52,429 nucleotides of DNA from IMG/VR virus record IMGVR_UViG_3300032296_002061, positions 1 through 52,429 of that record. One strand, written 5' to 3'. Below are positions 37,887-48,100 of this stretch, one piece after another (within the stretch, counting starts at the first letter, position 1; every line of letters begins with the position of its first letter). Source of the DNA: a virus. A program made the translations under genes and the position numbers. Under the pieces are notes generated by a model. The model was given only the letters and a program-made list of their open reading frames with translations. It ran no database searches and was not told the origin of the DNA.

Positions 37887-38607
37887 CGAGCCAGACTACA
37901 GCAAGAGTTGGTATCAGCGCAGCGGCGGCAAACTACCGTTCAGCGAGTCGCTTGCCAATCATCTGCGCAAAGAGCTTGGGCCTAACGCTGTGCATCGGTA
38001 TGATGCATACCATGATGTTTTCAACAAGTTGCGCGATCAATATGCAGACAAGTACGGCGATTGGGAAGATTGGCCGGAATCCGAATATCTAAAGTTCAAG
38101 GCTGAAGACGCTAGTTTTCGACCCATGTTTGTTCGACCACATGAGCAGAAGTTGTTTGAACAACTAGAAAGCTTAGAAGCCACCGACCCTATGTGGGAAC
38201 CAGAAACAACCGAGCGCACGCTGCGCCAGCAATATCCAGATTTGGTGGCACGCATGGAACGAAAGCAGGTTCAACCAATCGAAGAACCACGCGCCCCGGT
38301 CATGCAACCCAAGCCACCGGTCATGCCGCCTGTGCGCAAAGCTGAGCCGGTGCCCCCACCGATGAAGTCACCGGCCCAGAAGCCCGCGCAGGTTATGCCA
38401 CCCAAAGCAAAGCCCGCAGGAATGGAACAGCGGATGGCAAACTTTCTGGGTGGTCTGGAGAAGGAAGGCTACTTGAAGATGCCAACGCAAGCTGAGATTG
38501 CTCAGGAACGGCTGCGCAACATGATGCAAGAGCGTGAGCGTGAGTTGCGTGCGCGAGATGAAGTGCCGGTATCGCTGCCCGAAGCAGTCAACCCAACAGG
38601 GCGGTAA
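37882..38607 (+). CDS. Virion-associated protein, tandem paralogue 2 (241 aa)
   Basis: Shares domain order and key blocks with the previous gene: PDLVARMERKQVQPIEEPRA, a Pro/Lys-rich linker, FLGGLEKEGYLKMPTQAEIA leading into IAQERLRNMMQE, and a final VSLPE. The N-terminal domain is more diverged. A 24-bp leader identical to that of copy 1 precedes the ATG. The pair arose by tandem duplication and has since diverged. Confidence 0.78.
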   Translation: MAEPDYSKSWYQRSGGKLPFSESLANHLRKELGPNAVHRYDAYHDVFNKLRDQYADKYGDWEDWPESEYLKFKAEDASFRPMFVRPHEQKLFEQLESLEATDPMWEPETTERTLRQQYPDLVARMERKQVQPIEEPRAPVMQPKPPVMPPVRKAEPVPPPMKSPAQKPAQVMPPKAKPAGMEQRMANFLGGLEKEGYLKMPTQAEIAQERLRNMMQERERELRARDEVPVSLPEAVNPTGR

Positions 38608-38610
38608 GCC

Positions 38611-39108
38611 ATGCCGCAGCAGGTAGAGCTTCCAAACAAAACAATCAGCGACTTGCAGTTCACCAACATGCAAAGTCGCCAGCAGATATTCGACATCGTG
38701 CTGCGTATGCAGCCAGTGGTCGCAGGCGCTCCGTTCCAAGGCGGCATCCTTGCGCCCGGTGTCTATAAGGGCGGTACGCTGGGCAGCGAGGCGCGGGTCG
38801 ATGGTATTGGTTGGCCCAACGTGTCTGGCCCAGTGACGATCGCATCTAACGTGATTGTGCGCGGCGTAGTGTTTACCGATACGGTTACACTTACAGCAGC
38901 GGCTGTCGTGGTGTTCGATGGATGCGTGTTCCAGAAGACCGTGACCGTGGCCAGCGGCGGCAAAGGCGCTTGGTCTGGTTGCAGATTCGATGGAGTTTCC
39001 TCTATCCAAAATGCAGGAAATGCGTCAAAGTGCGTGGTCGCTGGCGGTGTGCATACCTCCAGCACAGCGCACGTTAATGTGACGCTGCCAGGTGGAGAGG
39101 CAGTATGA
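38611..39108 (+). CDS. Right-handed beta-helix-like appendage protein (165 aa)
   Basis: ATG at 38611, 3 bp after the previous stop. After a helical start (KTISDLQFTNMQSRQQIFDI), sequence repeats of about 20 residues alternate short strands and turns (GPVTIASNVIVRGVVFTD, TVTLTAAAVVVFDGCVFQ, TVTVASGGKGAWSGCRFD), typical of a parallel beta-helix. It may be a small spike or fibre-base protein. The stop overlaps the next start. Confidence 0.7.
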   Translation: MPQQVELPNKTISDLQFTNMQSRQQIFDIVLRMQPVVAGAPFQGGILAPGVYKGGTLGSEARVDGIGWPNVSGPVTIASNVIVRGVVFTDTVTLTAAAVVVFDGCVFQKTVTVASGGKGAWSGCRFDGVSSIQNAGNASKCVVAGGVHTSSTAHVNVTLPGGEAV

Positions 39109-39917
39109 GCAGCAACCGGCTACTTCCTTATCAGTTCGCGCCGGGGCTGGATGCTTCGCCTACTCGCATCGAGCAATCGTTGCTCAAGTTGGCAGAGCTA
39201 TACGACGATGTGCCTGCTGAGTTTATGATGCGCCGCTGGTCGCCCTCACACATGCTGTGGGGCTTTTCGCCACCGAGCGTGAGTGTAGCGGGCAACCCGT
39301 ACTTGAAGTGGTACAACCCAGGTTCTTCTGCGACCAACCCTTACCGTTGCAAGTCTTGCTTTGCTGAAGGCCTTGGCGACCCGCCTAATGAAGGCTACAT
39401 GCTAACGTGGGAAGTGACTGCGCTTGCGTCGCATCCCATGATTATTGGTTCTCTTGTAGTGATGGCTCTTAAGGGCGTAGGGCACTACAACAACCAATGG
39501 CTCTATGGCGCTGAGCCGCCACCTGGCTATGAGACTGGTGAGCCAACACGCGATGTTTCGTTGCAGGTTTGCATCTCCGATGGTTGGGACTTGGAGAATC
39601 GCAAGAAGCTGCGGCAAGAGTCGTTGACGTACCAGATGCGTTCTGACGCTTTCTGGTTCTGCCCCGGTTCGATGCCTCCAGTGAACACCGACCCTACGCT
39701 GCCTTCGTTTCCGCAGAATAGCGAAGGTGATGAGGCCGCGTGGGATGGCTTTGCTGTTATGGCTGACGCGCTTGTGCTCGTGCCTGTGGGCGCTCGTATG
39801 GTGTTCCAGTGGACTATCCCGTGGTACGGCGAGTTCAACACCTCGACATGGGGTCAGTATCCGTTTCGGCACAACACGTGGAACCTTCGCGCATTGGCGT
39901 ATAGTCCGACTCACTGA
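39105..39917 (+). CDS. Virion appendage protein (270 aa), unknown
   Basis: The start overlaps the previous stop by ATGA. Trp/Pro/aromatic-rich (SHMLWGFSPPSVSVAGNPYL, TWGQYPFRHNTWNLRALAY), mostly beta, with a central amphipathic strand region. No known domain. It lies among tail genes and is probably a tail or fibre-connector component. Confidence 0.7.
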   Translation: MSSNRLLPYQFAPGLDASPTRIEQSLLKLAELYDDVPAEFMMRRWSPSHMLWGFSPPSVSVAGNPYLKWYNPGSSATNPYRCKSCFAEGLGDPPNEGYMLTWEVTALASHPMIIGSLVVMALKGVGHYNNQWLYGAEPPPGYETGEPTRDVSLQVCISDGWDLENRKKLRQESLTYQMRSDAFWFCPGSMPPVNTDPTLPSFPQNSEGDEAAWDGFAVMADALVLVPVGARMVFQWTIPWYGEFNTSTWGQYPFRHNTWNLRALAYSPTH

Positions 39918-39923
39918 GGCATC

Positions 39924-42020
39924 ATGGCAAAGCAGTTTCCGGTCAAGCGATATGCCCGTGGCGTGAAGGTGACCAAGCAGCACCTGAACGATCCATTGAC
40001 CGACATCCAGAATGCTGCTGAGGCGGCTGGTGTAGAGAACTCGATCGAGCATTTGGCGCGCAACAAGGTGTCGTGGGTATTGCCGTACACTGGCCCAGCC
40101 TCTACCGAGTACAAGGATTATGGTCTTAAAGGTTATCCAATGGCTATGTGGCCGTTTGTGATGCCTGCGTTCCAGCAGTTGTTTTGGCGAGGAACACTTG
40201 AAGACCCACGGTACCCGGTGACGTTGAGCGAGTTCTCGTTGTCGATTGACCAGCGAGCAGAGCCCAAGGGTGTTGCTGGTTATGGAGCAGCGTTTCCGGT
40301 CAGCGTTGGTGATAATGTCGAAACCGACATGAGCCGCTACAGCATGACCATTCGGTTGCTAGAGCGTCAGCCATCTCTGTTGACTGGTGAGACAGTTGAC
40401 TACGAAGAGGTTGGCAAGTGGGAGATTGATGGTGTCACTGCGTTTGGCATTCAGCAAAGCGCAACAGACGGCACTGCTGGCAACGGTGTGGCCCGCGCCA
40501 ACCCACTTGTGATCGCTGACCAGAACATTCCGATTCGCCCGTGGAACACGTACTTCTGGGAGATTACCGGGGCGCGACTGTATGAGACGCCAGACTTGGG
40601 TGTGAAGGACAAGTGGACGTTTACGGTGGGCGGCACCCCGGTTGGTGGCGCGCCTGGCGTTGGCGATGTTTGCCGGCTAACGATCAACGGCAACACATAC
40701 AACTACCAAGTTCCTGCTGGCTGGACGCTTGCTGGCATTGCTGCTGGTGTTGCTGCTGCTGCCGCTGCTGACCCACTCTACACGGTAACTGCTGCTGGCC
40801 CGGTGATTACCGCAGAAGAGACGGTTGCATCCAATAACGTCAACACGCTGACGTGCGTGTTTCTTAGTCCTAGTGGTACGGGTACTGGCACGGTATTCCC
40901 GCAGCACGTAGCGGTTGGTGAAGCTGGCACGACGGTATATCCGCTTGAGTTCGTGTCGTTGCACTTGTGCGCTACGTTTGATTCTTTGCTGACTGTGCGC
41001 GATAAGCAGGGCGACTTTGGCCTATACCCGGCTGAGCCAGGTTCCAAGCCAATCCAAAACCTGCCGATTGTGCATGATGGTTGGAAGGTAGGAACCAACA
41101 TCCCGTTGACTCCAGTTGTGGCTGATGCGTTGATGACCGGCGATGACGTGCAGGATGCTATGCACGGCTTTGACCTTGCGCTGCGTGAGCGTGCGGGCAG
41201 CGGCTACGGCACTGGCTACGGCCCGCTTGCCAGCCCACTGGAAGCGAGTAATCGACCGGTGCAAGAGTTGATGGCCAACGACTCGCACTACTCGATGATT
41301 ATGGTTCCGATGTGGAGCGGCCAGTATCGCGAGTCTGTGCGCAAGCAGGATGTGGCTTCTGCTGGTCTGCCTTATGTTGGCGACTTGGAAGAAAACCGGA
41401 TTACCGAAGACGTGTTTGTGTTTCCGGTGCCGGAAGGCTTTGTGTTGCACCATGCGTTTGCGGTGTGGAATGGCTACAGCCCGCCGACCACTGTGTATCC
41501 AGATCGCTTGCAACCTGGGACTTGGCCCACTCAGGAAGACTACGAACAAGAGATTGGCATCATCCTAAACTCGGGCTGGCATGGCGACGATTACAAGCAT
41601 CAGCAGGTAGCGTATCTCAAGTGGAATGGGGCTCCTGCGCCAGACGCCTTTACCTACGAGAACTGGTTGCTCGATGAGTACACCGGAGTCGAGGGTGGTG
41701 TTGCTTGGCGATTGCTTCAGATTCCGCTGGTGAACAACAACAACGCATGGACTGCGCGCACATGGTTTAGCAGTGGCCCGCCGTTCTACATGGGCAAGTC
41801 CAACACGATGACTGAGGCGCGTGCGGATTGCGGCACGTTGCCTACCGCATTTGGTGGCAACCGATTTGATCCACCGTTGACCAACGGTCGCGAGAATGTG
41901 CTTGAGATTCGCTGGCAGAAAGACTTGCAGAACTACGACTTGCTTGAAGATACCGATACGATCATCGGCCAAGGTGGCGAGTGGGTAATTCTCTGCGGTC
42001 GCCAAACCGTAACTACCTAA
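39924..42020 (+). CDS. Large virion appendage protein with inserted domain (698 aa)
   Basis: ATG at 39924, 6 bp after the previous stop. Three zones: residues 1-229 (VKVTKQHLNDPLTDIQNAAE then beta), 230-334 the inserted domain shared with the adaptor gene (GDVCRLTINGNTYNYQVPAG, then LYTVTAAGPVIT), and 335-698 a large beta-rich part with many Trp/Tyr. No enzyme motif recognised. Likely a tail fibre or head-surface protein; its partner is the 39105 protein by position. Confidence 0.75.
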   Translation: MAKQFPVKRYARGVKVTKQHLNDPLTDIQNAAEAAGVENSIEHLARNKVSWVLPYTGPASTEYKDYGLKGYPMAMWPFVMPAFQQLFWRGTLEDPRYPVTLSEFSLSIDQRAEPKGVAGYGAAFPVSVGDNVETDMSRYSMTIRLLERQPSLLTGETVDYEEVGKWEIDGVTAFGIQQSATDGTAGNGVARANPLVIADQNIPIRPWNTYFWEITGARLYETPDLGVKDKWTFTVGGTPVGGAPGVGDVCRLTINGNTYNYQVPAGWTLAGIAAGVAAAAAADPLYTVTAAGPVITAEETVASNNVNTLTCVFLSPSGTGTGTVFPQHVAVGEAGTTVYPLEFVSLHLCATFDSLLTVRDKQGDFGLYPAEPGSKPIQNLPIVHDGWKVGTNIPLTPVVADALMTGDDVQDAMHGFDLALRERAGSGYGTGYGPLASPLEASNRPVQELMANDSHYSMIMVPMWSGQYRESVRKQDVASAGLPYVGDLEENRITEDVFVFPVPEGFVLHHAFAVWNGYSPPTTVYPDRLQPGTWPTQEDYEQEIGIILNSGWHGDDYKHQQVAYLKWNGAPAPDAFTYENWLLDEYTGVEGGVAWRLLQIPLVNNNNAWTARTWFSSGPPFYMGKSNTMTEARADCGTLPTAFGGNRFDPPLTNGRENVLEIRWQKDLQNYDLLEDTDTIIGQGGEWVILCGRQTVTT

Positions 42021-42035
42021 GAACCTCTGGTCAAG

Positions 42036-42051
42036 CGAGGCGCACCTCGCT
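42036..42051 (+). promoter_or_regulatory. Hairpin before the gene at 42076
   Basis: GCGAGG-CGCA-CCTCGC, a perfect 6-bp stem with no T-run, about 25 nt before the start codon. It resembles the leaders of the leftward genes in stem length but not in distance to the start. An RNA processing or stability element is possible. Confidence 0.4.
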
Positions 42052-42075
42052 ACACTGCGCACGTGGAGGATGGCT

Positions 42076-42846
42076 ATGGCTGCTCAAGACGAAGATAGTT
42101 GGTTTGGCGACGATGTACCGGTTGCACAACCGAGCCAAAAGCCAAAGTCTGGTGCCAAGATGGTTGACGAGAGTTACTTTGGCACCTCAGATGAATATAT
42201 CCCCAGCACTGGCAAAGCTAAGACTCCAGAAGAAGACGCTTATCTAAAGCAATTTCAAGAGTCGCAAGCCGGTGTTCTTGGCAGTGCCGCCGGCCAGCTT
42301 GCTGCTACTCAGCTTGGTGCCAAGTACGCCAAGGGTGGCGCTGGTGCGCTTGAAGAACGGCAGAAGGGCGCCCTTGGCCGTTTGCGTGAGCAGTCTGGTC
42401 AAGCGTTTGCTGCCCAGCAGGCCCGTGGTGGTGGTGGATCGCTCGCTGGTATGCGTCAGTCGCAGCTTTCGCGTGGCGTGGCTGAAGGCCGGTTGATGGG
42501 CGATTTCGCTATGCAGAAGATTGCTCAACAGCGCCTTGCCGCCCAAGCTGAAAAGGAAGCCGCACAAGCTGCTGGCGAGTACGCAACGACGCAGCAGAAG
42601 CTCAAGCAAGCTGAGGCAGATCGCGCAAGAGCCCAATCTGAAGAGTATGGAAAGGCGGTTCAAGATATTCGGACTGAGTTCCAGAATCGAGTTGATGAAT
42701 CCGGTTGGTACGGTGAAGATGACCGAAAAGCTCTTGCCGCTTGGATTCAGAACACTTACGGCAACAGCCCGAATGCCGCTGTGCGTCAATACGCCAAAGA
42801 TGCCGCAGCCAATGTGCTTGCTGATACTGGTGACTTTGAGGGGTAA
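42076..42846 (+). CDS. Internal virion-type protein with IAxxRL motif (256 aa)
   Basis: GGAGG at 42065-42069 favours the ATG at 42076 over the one at 42070. An acidic start, then an Ala/Gln/Gly-rich segment (QAFAAQQARGGGGSLAGMRQ) and a helical region DFAMQKIAQQRLAAQAEKEA with the IAxxRL motif and coiled-coil character. Ala/Gln/Lys-rich helical proteins at this place in podoviruses are ejection proteins. It is the first of three such genes in a row. Confidence 0.75.
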   Translation: MAAQDEDSWFGDDVPVAQPSQKPKSGAKMVDESYFGTSDEYIPSTGKAKTPEEDAYLKQFQESQAGVLGSAAGQLAATQLGAKYAKGGAGALEERQKGALGRLREQSGQAFAAQQARGGGGSLAGMRQSQLSRGVAEGRLMGDFAMQKIAQQRLAAQAEKEAAQAAGEYATTQQKLKQAEADRARAQSEEYGKAVQDIRTEFQNRVDESGWYGEDDRKALAAWIQNTYGNSPNAAVRQYAKDAAANVLADTGDFEG

Positions 42847-42849
42847 TCA

Positions 42850-45090
42850 ATGCCACGCATCATCGACGTAGATACCGAAGCATTTGCTCCGACTTACCAG
42901 AAGGCTTACAAAGAGCGTGAGCCACTCGGTGATGTTTCGCGTCGTCGCATGGCAGCGGACTTGCAGCTCCTTGGCCAAGCCATGCCTTATGTCAGCGAGG
43001 GCATTAAGGGCATCGACCAGTACGTGGTGACGCCAATTCAGCAGGCGATGAAGGAAAGCCGCGAGGAAGAGTACAAAGCCAAGAAAGCGGGCGAGATGCC
43101 GTTTGAGATTAGCGAAACGACGAGGCAGAAGATCGCCAAACAGCGATTGGCCGAGAAGGAAAAGCAAAAGCCGTTCGATACCTCTGCTTGGGAAAAGGAA
43201 GCAGAGGAGATGTACGACATCACCAAGATGAAGGGCGCCCCAGACTTGGAAGCTCAGCGTCCAGATTACGGTGCTGTTGGCGAAGAAGCAGCCAAGATGT
43301 TCAGCGAAAAGCGTCCTGAATTTGGTGAGCTTAGCGTTCCGGTCGGCGAAGCCGGTACCGATGCGATGATCGCCCGTCAGCGCGTAGAGCAGCAAATGGC
43401 GCAACGGTTGAAGGAGCAAGAGCAGGCTGGCCCAGTTACTCGGCCAACGGTAATCGCTCGTCATCCCGTTACGGGTGAACTGCGTGCTGTCGCTGGTCAG
43501 CCAAGTGCCGGCTTGGAGCGCGGTAGCCCAGCTTATGAAATGGAAGTTTCTCGTCAGCGCACGGGATTGCCGCGCAAACCCGCTGCTGCCACCCCCGCCG
43601 AGCCTGCGCCTACCCGCATGATGCCCGAGCACCCGGTTCCGACCGGATACCAGTGGCCCGCCCGTGGGCGGTATACTGCGCCTGGCGCGCCGACTGAGGG
43701 CTTTGCTGGCGCTGAGGCTCCTGCCGAGCCTACGCAAACCGCGCAGATGGCCAAGACCGCTACCACCACTGCCCGTGCTGGTGCGCGTACCGAAGCAGAG
43801 CCTGTGGCTCCGACCGAGCCTGCCAAGCCCAAGACGCTGGCGACCGTGACGGATGACGAACTATCGGACGTGAAGCGTCGACTGGAGAAGATGGTCGAGC
43901 AAGATCCTGAAGACAAGGAACTTGCTAACCGTCTTGAGATGGTGAACTTGGAGCAGCGGCATCGCGGCGAGAAGATCGAATTTGAGGATTGGGCTCCGAT
44001 GGCCCGTGCTGCCGATACGGTAGAAGAGCAGCGCAAGGTCTTGGAGTTGGCCAAGCGCGTGCGGATGCCGGTCGAGGGATTTGAAAGCCTGCTGACCAGT
44101 CCGTTTGAGCGGGCCAAGCTTAAGGCGCTGGGCGCTAAGGGCGAGAAGGGCTTGTTCCCTGAAGTGGCGCGGCCGCTTACTAGCTGGGAGATTGATAAGA
44201 AGCAAACCGAGATTCGGATCAACCAGTTGAAGGCTCAAGGTCTATCGGACAAGCAAGCTGCTGACCAGGCTCTGGCCGAGAAGCGGCGGGCGGATGCGGG
44301 ATTGTCTCGTGCGAGAACCGAAACTGAAGAGACGTTGCGTGAGCCGCGATACGCAGCGGCTGCGGAAAAGCCTTTCCTTATGCACTCGCAAGAAGAACTT
44401 AACGAGGCAAAGCGACAAGAAGTGCTTGGCTTGTTGCCTAAGAAAATCCAGAAGTACGATGCCGATATTGCGCGATTGCGCAGGATGGCGGCAGCAAAGT
44501 CTGGTGGCCGGGGTCTTTCTAAGGAAGACATCGAATGGGCCAAGCTTTGGGAAAAGGATTGGGATAAGGCTGTTGATAATGCTGCCAATGTAGCCACAAC
44601 TGCTAAGCGAGAAGCTGTAACGTTGGAGCGTCAAGCCGCTGCGGCCCAGATGGAAGCCGAAGGAAAGGCTGGGGATTACAAGGAGTACGAGAAGATATTT
44701 GCCAAGATTTCTCCATACGATCCCAACTACGCAAAGGTTCAGGCTGACCTGTTTGAGAAACGCGCTGCGGCGGGTGCGGCTCAGCGTTCCGCTACCCTTG
44801 CCAAGGCTAACTTTGAAGCAGCACGAACAGCTTCTGGTGAAGCGCAGACTAAGCTGGAACAAGCGCAAAAAGCCGGTGATGAAGGCCGGCAGCACTTGCG
44901 GTTTATTTACGGTCGATCTGGCCCAGGTCGAGCAGAAGCGGGTGCGGCTCCTGCTGCTCCGACTGCTCCTGCCAAGCCGGCTACGACACCCGCTAAGGCT
45001 GCCGTTGCTCACAAGGAAGGCGACAAGTCCAAAGACAAAAATGGCAAACCAATTGTTTGGCATGACGGAAAATGGACCTACCCGGACTAA
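42850..45090 (+). CDS. Internal virion/ejection protein with IAxxRL motif (746 aa)
   Basis: ATG at 42850, 4 bp after the previous stop, after GAGGGG. Near the N terminus TTRQKIAKQRLAEKEKQK holds the IAxxRL motif. A Pro/Ala/Thr-rich middle (residues ~230-335) separates it from long coiled coils (VKRRLEKMVEQDPEDKELAN, AAQRSATLAKANFEAARTA). C terminus: Ala/Pro-rich linker then KNGKPIVWHDGKWTYPD. No enzyme domain seen. Size and coiled coils fit an ejection protein of the short-tailed phage type. Confidence 0.78.
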   Translation: MPRIIDVDTEAFAPTYQKAYKEREPLGDVSRRRMAADLQLLGQAMPYVSEGIKGIDQYVVTPIQQAMKESREEEYKAKKAGEMPFEISETTRQKIAKQRLAEKEKQKPFDTSAWEKEAEEMYDITKMKGAPDLEAQRPDYGAVGEEAAKMFSEKRPEFGELSVPVGEAGTDAMIARQRVEQQMAQRLKEQEQAGPVTRPTVIARHPVTGELRAVAGQPSAGLERGSPAYEMEVSRQRTGLPRKPAAATPAEPAPTRMMPEHPVPTGYQWPARGRYTAPGAPTEGFAGAEAPAEPTQTAQMAKTATTTARAGARTEAEPVAPTEPAKPKTLATVTDDELSDVKRRLEKMVEQDPEDKELANRLEMVNLEQRHRGEKIEFEDWAPMARAADTVEEQRKVLELAKRVRMPVEGFESLLTSPFERAKLKALGAKGEKGLFPEVARPLTSWEIDKKQTEIRINQLKAQGLSDKQAADQALAEKRRADAGLSRARTETEETLREPRYAAAAEKPFLMHSQEELNEAKRQEVLGLLPKKIQKYDADIARLRRMAAAKSGGRGLSKEDIEWAKLWEKDWDKAVDNAANVATTAKREAVTLERQAAAAQMEAEGKAGDYKEYEKIFAKISPYDPNYAKVQADLFEKRAAAGAAQRSATLAKANFEAARTASGEAQTKLEQAQKAGDEGRQHLRFIYGRSGPGRAEAGAAPAAPTAPAKPATTPAKAAVAHKEGDKSKDKNGKPIVWHDGKWTYPD

Positions 45091-45116
45091 CAACCTTTCA
45101 TTAAAGGGTTTCGGTT

Positions 45117-48100
45117 ATGCCAACACCAGTCCCAGAAGATATGCTGCCAGATGAACTGAAGCCGGTTGCTCCCAAGGCGCCAACAAAGGCCCCGCGAGCA
45201 GTTCCGTTGGACATGTTGCCGGATGAACTGAAGCCTGTAACTGAAGAAGAGCCGTCGCTTGCTCGCCAACTGGGCCGTTCGCTAGCCGCCGGCAAGACCG
45301 GCAAAGGCTTGGCTATCGGCGAGGCCATCGGCGCTGCGTTTGGTGCTCCGACCGCTGGCGCTACTATTGGCGCGGGTATCGGCAAGCTGCTTGAGCCTGC
45401 ACCTCCGTTGGGTGAGCGCATTAAAGCTGGTGTTGCCAAGGTTGAGCCGTATAAGCCACGGCCCGTACCTGTGGCAGAGAAGATCGCTGAGCCAGAGCCG
45501 GTTGGTTTGCCTGAAGAGGCAATGAAAGTAAAGGCTGAAGAAGTGCCAGAAGCTGAGGGCACGCTGTGGGCGCTGTCTCCGTGGGCTATGGGACAACGCC
45601 TTGCTGAGGCCACTACTCGGTCCGCTCGTTCTGCGTTTGGAGAAACCAAGGGAACGCAGAAGCTTGAAGAGCCAACGATGCCCGATCCAGATAAGCCTCG
45701 ACCACCTGATGTCGAGTCTCCTATGTATCGGTCGATGTTTGCTATTGAAGACAGTCCAGTCGAGCGTCTTGTCAAGCAGCAGGCTTGGGATGAGATGCAG
45801 AAAGACCCTAAGCTTGCTGAGAAAGTGCGACGAGACTGGGCCGCAACCTATGCTTCGCGTGAAGCACGTGGTGCGCCGAAGACTTCCGAGAGTTTGCCTG
45901 AGCGTTTGGATTGGCCTTGGCTTGAAACTATAGCTATGCCGCCTGATCCTGATCAACCTCGCCCATCAGCGTCCAGTATTCGGATGCTCGATACAGCAGG
46001 AGAAGCTGAAAGCACTGTTTTGGGCAGCGACGATACTGTATGGGACGAGATGCAGAGAGATCCCAAGCTGGCTGAAAAAGCCCGCCAAGAATGGGCAAAG
46101 GTTTATGCTGCACGTGAGGCTCGTGGTCAACCTCGTATTCAGGAAGGCATTCTTCCTGAGCGAATGAGGCCAGCCAAAGAACAGGTTGCTAAAGAGCGTG
46201 AAGAACGACGAGTAACCGGTATTCTTCCAGCAATTTATCAACCTGCATACAATCTTGGCCTTGATGTAACAACCAATCTTGCTGGTTTGGCTGACATGGC
46301 TTTCCGCATGTTTGGGCCAGCGACCGTGCCATCAACGCCAGAGGTACAGTTTGCCAAGAAGAAGTTGAAAGAAGCTGAAGCTAGTGGCGACAAGAAACGG
46401 ATTCAAGACGAGCAGGCTCGATTTGAGGAAGCCAAACAACGTGCGATTGGCGGCGAGGTTGGCACGGGCCTTGGCATGATGCCTGGTCAGGTCGCCGGTT
46501 TGCTTGAGGGGCTGGCCGATCCAAGCGGCGCGAATACGGCCTTAACTCATATGTTTAGCTTGTGGACCACGCTTGGCGATCCTGCGATCGGTGGGTACAA
46601 GTACCTGAAGGCTGCCGACCCTGTGATGTTTGCTAAGGTCGAGCGCGGTATTAATACTGCTGTTCGCAAGAGATTTCGACCAGTCATCAATCTGCTTCCT
46701 GAGCGTCTCAGGAACGCTGTCAGTCGTGGGTACAACAAGCTTGTTCAGTACATGGCAGACCGCCTTTATGTAGGCGACAAGGAAATGTCCGCTATTCTGG
46801 ACTCAATCGTTAAAGATCCAGAACAGATGCAAGCAGCCGCAGACTTGCTTGAGCGTCGTATCAAGAAAGGCGACATCAAGATTGTTAAGCAAGACTTGGT
46901 GCCCGTCGACTTGAGCTATACCCCAGCCGACGATGTGGTTGCTGCTAGGGCTGCTGTGCGAAAGGCTGAACAGACTGGTGCTCGCGCTGAGGCGATGAAA
47001 GCCGTCAAGACAAAGGCTGAAGAGTCGGCGGCTAAGATCAACGAGCTTCGCAAAGACATCAAGGAGCTTAAGAAGCAAGCAGCTCAGATTGATAAGCAAA
47101 TCACTAAGGCTACGGAAACGGGAGACAAGTTAAAGCTCAAGCAACAACAGGAGGTTCTGAAGGCCGCTCGCTTGCAACAAGAGGCTCGCCTTAAGGCTGA
47201 ACTAAATATCTTGAGGCAGCGCGAGAAAGCCAAGGTAGCCTCTGAAGAGGTTATGGAGCGTGGTGTTGGTTTGGCTGAGGAAGCCAAGTCTCGCACCGCA
47301 GACAAAGCCATTATGGAGGCTTTGGCTGAGATGGAGCGACGCCAAGCTGCGGCAGAAGAAGCGCGTGTTCGCGGTGTCCAAGTTGAGGACGTGTTGCGCG
47401 AGCGCACCGAGAAGGCTCGTGCCGATCTACAAGCACGCGAGCGAGCAGCAGCAGACGCCGCTGCGCTTGCTGGCCTTGAGATGACCGAAGCGGTTAAGGG
47501 GATGGAAGGTGGGAAAGAAGCAGTAGAGGCAGCACGTAAAGCCGCCACTGCTCCTTCGCGTTTCGTCGCTGGCGCTGAGCGTTCAGCCAAAGCGGCAGCA
47601 GAAGCAGCTAAAACCGCTGGTGTGCGTCCTGAGGTGTCGCTTGGTCGAATCTATGTACCACGCGAAAAGCTAACCGGCGCTGAGTTGCTAGAAGGTGTGC
47701 CAACGGTTCGTGTAGCCGAGGGAGAAAGATTTCTCGGCGACATGGTGCCGGAACAAGCTCGCATTATTCAAGACCTAGCAACCAAAGCCAGCGATTACAA
47801 GAAGCAAGCCGTTCAAGCTGGATTCAATCCAGACGCCCCAATCACGCCAGAAGCCGCACGTAAGGTCGGTGTTCCAGAAAATAGCACCGTTTACACCGCA
47901 GCACGCCGACTCGCTGAGCACATCGATTCCATCAAGGCTGACCCAGGCCTATTGACCGAGTTCTTGGAATCGCAAGGCATTGAGCGTGGTGTTCCAGAAG
48001 CTACGCGCTGGCTGAAGACTGAGATCGAAGCGCAGAATGCAGCGGTAGGTATGATCGAGCCTACCTATGGCGCAGTGCGTCGGCCCACACCTGTTCGTGA

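Noticed and set aside
42036-42051. Transcription terminator after the gene ending at 42020
   Set aside because: The hairpin has no T-run and lies just before a ribosome site of a gene in the same block.
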